Of a stretch of DNA of 54,033 nt, positions 50,462 to 54,033 are shown in pieces. A program made the position numbers and the translations under genes. A model generated the notes under the pieces. The model searched no databases. It had not been told where the DNA came from and worked only from the letters and a program-made list of their open reading frames with translations. Every line of letters starts with the position of its first letter. Position 1 is the stretch's first letter. This DNA is from Candidatus Kaiserbacteria bacterium (GTDB lineage: Bacteria; Patescibacteriota; Minisyncoccia; Phycocordibacterales; Phycocordibacteraceae): NCBI GenBank assembly GCA_016217905.1, contig JACRFL010000006.1, positions 1 through 54,033 of the forward strand. The letters are read 5' to 3'.

Positions 50462-50883
50462 GGCGGCGACGGGTGTTCGCTTGGATTGCCGGACGGGGAC
50501 GGGTCTCCTTCGATAATACGGATGGTCTCGGCGAACACCTCGGAGGGGATGGCGGATGCCTTGACGATGTAGCCGTCGACGGCAAGCTGTTTTGCCTTTT
50601 CAAAATCGGAATCCTGGCCCTGATTCGAAAGGATGATGATCTTCGATCCTTTCGCCAGGCGTTCCTTCCGTATCGTCTCAAGCGCCTCGAACCCGCCCAC
50701 GCCCGGCATGATGAGATCTATTAAAACGGCGTCCGGGCGGGCGACGCCCTCCTTCCGGAGAGCGGCGAGAAGATCTTCGCTGCTCCCAAACACGCTCACG
50801 TCGTGCCCGGCTCCCTTGAATTTAACCGCGTAGAGATCGAGCAGAAACCTGTCATCATCGACCAGATATATGCGGTAAGCCAT
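50458..50883 (-). CDS. Single-domain response regulator
   Basis: The 141-residue protein is a CheY-like receiver: YRIYLVDDDRFLLDLYAVKF with the acidic pair, phosphoacceptor Asp in DAVLIDLIMPGVGG (near 57), Ser in IIILSNQG and Lys in DGYIVKASAIPSE. It has only a short C-terminal extension, so it would work by protein contact. Its place between pilB and pilT suggests control of pilus extension and retraction. The kinase at 8461-10104, which has no adjacent regulator, is a possible partner, but that is inference. Confidence 0.93.
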   Translation of the reverse strand: MAYRIYLVDDDRFLLDLYAVKFKGAGHDVSVFGSSEDLLAALRKEGVARPDAVLIDLIMPGVGGFEALETIRKERLAKGSKIIILSNQGQDSDFEKAKQLAVDGYIVKASAIPSEVFAETIRIIEGDPSPSGNPSEHPSPP

Positions 50884-50889
50884 TGCGTC

Positions 50890-50895
50890 AGTATA
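50890..50895 (-). promoter_or_regulatory. Candidate -10 element before the receiver gene
   Basis: TATACT with 6 bases to the ATG at 50883, partly within the end of pilB; an internal leaderless promoter for the receiver-pilT-pilC genes. Confidence 0.45.
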
Positions 50896-52701
50896 CTACA
50901 CCTTCCCCGTCAACCCCGTTCCCACTTCGGGAAAAAGCTCTCCGCCGAGCGTGTTGATCTCCTCGAACGGAATTACGCCCGAGAGCGCTTTTACGATGGC
51001 GTCTTCGCGCATCGTGAGCATGCCGCTTTCGCGCGCGGCGGCATAGATTTTTTCTTCGACGGGCTCACGGAGCAGGGTCTCCTCGAGCTTTTTGTTCATG
51101 CGCAAGATCTCGAAGACAGCGGTGCGGCCGCGCGTGCCGTTCGGGCACTCGGCCGTCGGACTCGAGCGATAAAACTCCGTAAACGGCGGGAGCTTGCCGC
51201 GATACGCGGCGGGCAGGTCGGCGAACTGCCGATCAAGGAGCTCCTTGATACTGCTGTTGATCGGAAAGGGTTTACCGGCGCCTGGACAGAGTTTTCGGAC
51301 GAGGCGCTGTCCGATCACGGAGATGAGAGTCGGCGCGATGAGGAACGGATCGATGCCCATGTCGACCAGGCGCGGAATCGCGCCCGCGGCGGTGTTCGTG
51401 TGGATGGTCGAGAAGACGAGGTGGCCGGTCAAGGCCGCCTGCACCGCGAGCGCGGCGGTCTCCTTATCGCGGATCTCACCGACCATGATGATGTCCGGGT
51501 CCTGACGCAGGATGGAACGAAGTCCGTTCGCGAACGTGTAGCCGATCTCGGGCCGCACTTGGCTCTGCGCCACGCCGGTGATCTCGTATTCGACCGGGTC
51601 CTCAAGCGACACGACGTTCTCCGTCTCGCGGTCGAGCACGGAGAGCATCGCGAAGAGCGTCGTCGACTTGCCCGAGCCGGTCGGCCCCGCGATGAGAATG
51701 ATGCCGTACGGCGCCCTTATCATCTCGCGGATCTCGGCGAGGTGCTCTCCCGAGAATCCGACCGATTCGAGGGTCGCGGTCGCGTCCGACTGGTCGAGGA
51801 TGCGCATCACCACCTTCTCGCCGTACTCCGTCGGGAACGTGGAAACGCGGAAGTCGATCCGCCGCTTTTCGACCGTCGCCGAGAAACGCCCGTCCTGCGG
51901 CTTCCTTTTTTCATCGAGGCGCAGCTTCGCGAGGATCTTGACGCGCGCCACGACGGCGTCGTGCACTTTCGACGGCAATTCAAGCGAGGTGTGCAGGTCG
52001 CCGTCCACGCGAAAGCGGATCCTCGTCCGTGTCGGGCCCGGTTCGACATGGACGTCGGACGAGTGACCGTCGATCGCGTAACGCAATATCGTCGACACGA
52101 TTTTCGTGACCGGCGCGTCCTCCTTGAGCGTTTCGCGCGGACCGGCGAGATCGAGCTTCTCCTCCGCGAGCGCGGTCTGGCCCTCGGTTTGGGCTTGCGC
52201 GCCCGCGGACTGATTCGCTCCGGCGGGCGGCGGCTTCGCCGTCGTCTCGTACTCCGAAAGTGCCTTGCCGATCTCGCCGGAGAGGTTTTGGTATGCATCG
52301 ATCACGCGGTTGAAGTCCTGTTTGGTGATGAGGAAGATGACATACGGCATGCCGATCTTCCCCGAAATGAACTGCAGTGCGTCGAGCGCCTCTATATTGT
52401 CGGGATCGATGACGCCGACCTCAAGCGCGCCGTCAACGACATCGAGCGGCACGAACCCGTAATGACGCGCTGAATCGATCGGTATGTAATTCAGAACCTC
52501 CTGCGCTGCGGGGAGATCTCCCAGGATGCGGGTCGGCAGTCCATACGCCTTCCCCGCTTCCGCAAGTGCGCTCTCAAGCGAAATTCCGTAGTCGGCAAGG
52601 GCGTCGCGAAGCGATTTCTTCGCGGCAAGACCCGCCTCCACCGATTTCCGGTCGCTTGCGGAGAGGAGTCCCTTATCGACGAGTAATCCGAGAAAATTCA
52701 T
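50896..52701 (-). CDS. pilB: Pilus extension ATPase PilB
   Basis: The 601-residue protein has an N-terminal GSPII_E_N domain (about 1-150), a Pro/Ala linker (about 165-185) and the ATPase core with RFRVDGDLHTSLELP, IAGPTGSGKSTTLFAML (Walker A), VVSLEDPVEYEITGVAQSQV, GEIRDKETAALAVQAALTGHLVFSTIHTNTAAGAIPRLVDMGIDPF. The zinc site is incomplete: LCPGAGK and TAECPNGTRGR keep only two of the usual four cysteines. The start is the ATG at 52701; a GTG one codon earlier is possible. It drives pilus assembly. Confidence 0.95.
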   Translation of the reverse strand: MNFLGLLVDKGLLSASDRKSVEAGLAAKKSLRDALADYGISLESALAEAGKAYGLPTRILGDLPAAQEVLNYIPIDSARHYGFVPLDVVDGALEVGVIDPDNIEALDALQFISGKIGMPYVIFLITKQDFNRVIDAYQNLSGEIGKALSEYETTAKPPPAGANQSAGAQAQTEGQTALAEEKLDLAGPRETLKEDAPVTKIVSTILRYAIDGHSSDVHVEPGPTRTRIRFRVDGDLHTSLELPSKVHDAVVARVKILAKLRLDEKRKPQDGRFSATVEKRRIDFRVSTFPTEYGEKVVMRILDQSDATATLESVGFSGEHLAEIREMIRAPYGIILIAGPTGSGKSTTLFAMLSVLDRETENVVSLEDPVEYEITGVAQSQVRPEIGYTFANGLRSILRQDPDIIMVGEIRDKETAALAVQAALTGHLVFSTIHTNTAAGAIPRLVDMGIDPFLIAPTLISVIGQRLVRKLCPGAGKPFPINSSIKELLDRQFADLPAAYRGKLPPFTEFYRSSPTAECPNGTRGRTAVFEILRMNKKLEETLLREPVEEKIYAAARESGMLTMREDAIVKALSGVIPFEEINTLGGELFPEVGTGLTGKV

Positions 52702-52704
52702 CAC

Positions 52705-53007
52705 TCATTTCCCGCTGATGCCGGAAACCGGCGCGAATGGATCGAGGCGACCGGACGTCTCGGGCGCGATCGGCGTCGCCAAGTCGACGAGCGCCATGAA
52801 GCGCGGGTCGGAGAAGATGCTCGTGTCGAACGAGATGGGCTGCAATTCGCCCACGAGAGTCTTGAACTGCAATTGGGCCTGGTTCTGTGAATCGGTCGTC
52901 GTGAGGGACGGCTCATTCCCGGTTCCGGTGAAGAAATACCAGTAGGCTCCCGCCATGACGATGAGCGCAGCGATCGTGAGGAGTATGGTTTTGGCGTCGA
53001 GTTTCAT
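52705..53007 (-). CDS. PilP-like small pilus protein
   Basis: The 100-residue protein has one N-terminal membrane helix (TILLTIAALIVMAGAYWYFF) and a short outer part ending in SGRLDPFAPVSGISGK. The R-x-D-P-F-x-P ending is typical of PilP-like proteins, which work with PilN and PilO in aligning the pilus machine. It lies between the PilO-like gene and pilB with only a few bases on either side. Confidence 0.65.
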   Translation of the reverse strand: MKLDAKTILLTIAALIVMAGAYWYFFTGTGNEPSLTTTDSQNQAQLQFKTLVGELQPISFDTSIFSDPRFMALVDLATPIAPETSGRLDPFAPVSGISGK

Positions 53008-53022
53008 AAGAGCGGTCTGCCG

Positions 53023-53583
53023 TTAGCGAAGCCAGTAAAGACGCGTGGTTATCTGATAGGTATAAATCCCGGTATCGGAACCCTTTACGACGATTTCGCG
53101 GATGTCGAGAAGACGAGCGCTTTTCTCCACTCCGCCGAGAAATGCTTGAAGGGCGCTGAACGTCCCCACGGCGGAAAGAGCGAGGTCGATCGACCCCACG
53201 GGGTTCCGGCCAGCCGCCGACAGCGCATCGGACGCGCCGTCGCTTGCGGAGGGCGCGCTGCTCCCGATGACGTCGATGTTCGCGAGCGAGAGCCCCGAGC
53301 GCGCGGCAAGCGCGTTCAAATCCAGAATGAGTCCCACGTTATCGACCGAGTCGGGAAGGAGGGCGGAGAGCCGCACGAGACCTTGCGGATCGATCGCGGA
53401 GCGCGCCGCGGCGAGTTCGCTTTGCTTCGCCGCGTACTCGCGCGCCGCGGCGAGCGCTTCGTCGTCGGCCGCGATGGCCGCCTTGGTGGCGGCTATCGAG
53501 CCCGACCAGGTCGGGCTCGCGTAGCCGAAGAGTATGCCGATGGCGACGAAAAACGCGATGAGCGGGAGGATGCGGCTGTTCAT
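53023..53583 (-). CDS. pilO: PilO-like pilus assembly protein
   Basis: The 186-residue protein has one N-terminal helix (ILPLIAFFVAIGILFGYA), a coiled coil (about 30-65, AAIAADDEALAAAREYAAKQSELAAARSA) and a ferredoxin-like domain with VRLSALLPDSVDNVGLILDLNALAARSGLSLANI, the PilO pattern. It overlaps the PilN-like gene by ATGA. Together with PilN it forms the inner-membrane alignment complex. Confidence 0.82.
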   Translation of the reverse strand: MNSRILPLIAFFVAIGILFGYASPTWSGSIAATKAAIAADDEALAAAREYAAKQSELAAARSAIDPQGLVRLSALLPDSVDNVGLILDLNALAARSGLSLANIDVIGSSAPSASDGASDALSAAGRNPVGSIDLALSAVGTFSALQAFLGGVEKSARLLDIREIVVKGSDTGIYTYQITTRLYWLR

Positions 53584-54033
53584 GGTGAAGGCGTCGTCGG
53601 AGCGTCGGACGCGGCGGGAGGGGGCTGCGTCGCCGCTTCTGGCGAGAAGACGATGAGCTTCGGATCAAGCGTAGCCGAAAGGCCGAAGGAAACCGAATTG
53701 TCCTTGCCGATTGTCATTTTCGAGAACACGGCATCCTTGACGCGACCGTCGTCGGCGAAGGCGGTCGAGGCGGCCGCGAGTGCATTGAAATTCTTCGCAA
53801 CCCCCGATCCTTCTATCCGCGCCATGCCGGAGGAGTCGAGCGTGACATGGAACGAAGAGAAGCGGACCGTCGTAGGCAGGAGCGTTCCGAGTGAGGTGAA
53901 GAAGCCGGAAAATGCCGGGTGTTTCCCCAGAAGCGCGTTGCCGAGGCTCAAGCGATCGCGCAGCCGAAGGAAATTCGCGACCGATGCGGGGTCGATCGCC
54001 GCCTCGGCCTTCGTGAGCTCGGCGTCCTTCGCG
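53580..54033 (-). CDS. pilN: PilN-like pilus assembly protein, C-terminal part (runs off window)
   Basis: The frame is open to the window edge (visible from AKDAELTKAEAAIDPASVANF). It contains the PilN-type region LRLRDRLSLGNALLGKHPAFSGFFTSLGTLLPTTVRFSSFHV, then GVAKNFNALAAASTAFADDG, where the fold resembles that of PilO, and ends in a Pro/Ala-rich tail. The N-terminal helix is outside. pilM would be expected further upstream. Confidence 0.75.
   Translation of the reverse strand, partial: AKDAELTKAEAAIDPASVANFLRLRDRLSLGNALLGKHPAFSGFFTSLGTLLPTTVRFSSFHVTLDSSGMARIEGSGVAKNFNALAAASTAFADDGRVKDAVFSKMTIGKDNSVSFGLSATLDPKLIVFSPEAATQPPPAASDAPTTPSP

Noticed and set aside
50803-52473. 556-codon plus-strand frame over pilB
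   Set aside because: Antisense shadow; composition is Arg/Asp-rich without any domain, and pilB is unmistakable.

Overview
The window looks like a chromosome segment of a Candidate Phyla Radiation bacterium (Patescibacteria, Parcubacteria-like). The signs are a compact gene set with many overlaps, a short release factor 2, a short enolase, a PEP synthase beside enolase, a type IV pilus locus with several prepilin-like genes, GatC/GatA with NAD-dependent ligase, and almost no biosynthetic pathways. TGA is used as a stop and RF2 is present, so the code is the standard bacterial one. Genus-level placement cannot be made from the sequence alone. Many genes have a TATACT-like hexamer only 6-8 bases before the start codon and no Shine-Dalgarno sequence, which points to widespread leaderless mRNAs.

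Layout. 1-6.4 kb: the start of an IS200-type transposase that interrupts a hicA toxin gene, then hicB, prfB, tRNA-Thr(CGT), two secreted-protein genes, tRNA-Thr(GGT), a cupin gene, a 2.1-kb cassette bracketed by a 23-bp direct repeat (zinc-ribbon protein, SMUG2-like uracil-DNA glycosylase, unknown protein), tRNA-Asp and a tRNA with a CAT anticodon. 6.4-16.5 kb: ABC exporter; an operon of a 37-codon ORF, ThiF/E1-like enzyme, nitroreductase-like protein and 7TM histidine kinase; small accessory genes; an aminotransferase with an AMP-ligase. 16.5-21.2 kb: a decaying accessory zone with an aldolase-like gene and Nudix gene, frameshifted nucleotidyltransferases, a toxin-antitoxin pair, apbE and a frameshifted doxX.

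21.2-31.7 kb: a four-gene lower-glycolysis operon (glycerate kinase, PEP synthase, enolase, D-2-hydroxyacid dehydrogenase), glutamate dehydrogenase, a two-gene flavin electron-transfer unit (covalent-FMN protein plus an RnfD/NqrB-like membrane flavoreductase, presumably served by ApbE) and an AI-2E family permease. 31.7-38.9 kb: a large FN3/peptidoglycan-binding surface protein with a frameshift, a second hicBA pair, a Fic protein operon, and an initiator tRNA gene interrupted by a 212-nt group I intron. The 3' flank of that tRNA is repeated twice more inside this region, suggesting a modular island. 38.9-54.0 kb: gatA, gatC and ligA, followed on the same strand by a type IV pilus locus (minor pseudopilins, prepilin peptidase, two tandem pilins, PilC, PilT, receiver protein, PilB, PilP/O/N-like proteins). 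A REP-associated transposase gene flanked by mirror-image palindromes interrupts the pilus locus.

Frameshifts fall only in accessory genes (DUF397, two nucleotidyltransferases, doxX, the FN3 protein, a DUF6624-like gene), while roughly 30 kb of core genes are intact. This fits real gene decay or phase variation better than random sequencing error, though homopolymer errors remain possible.
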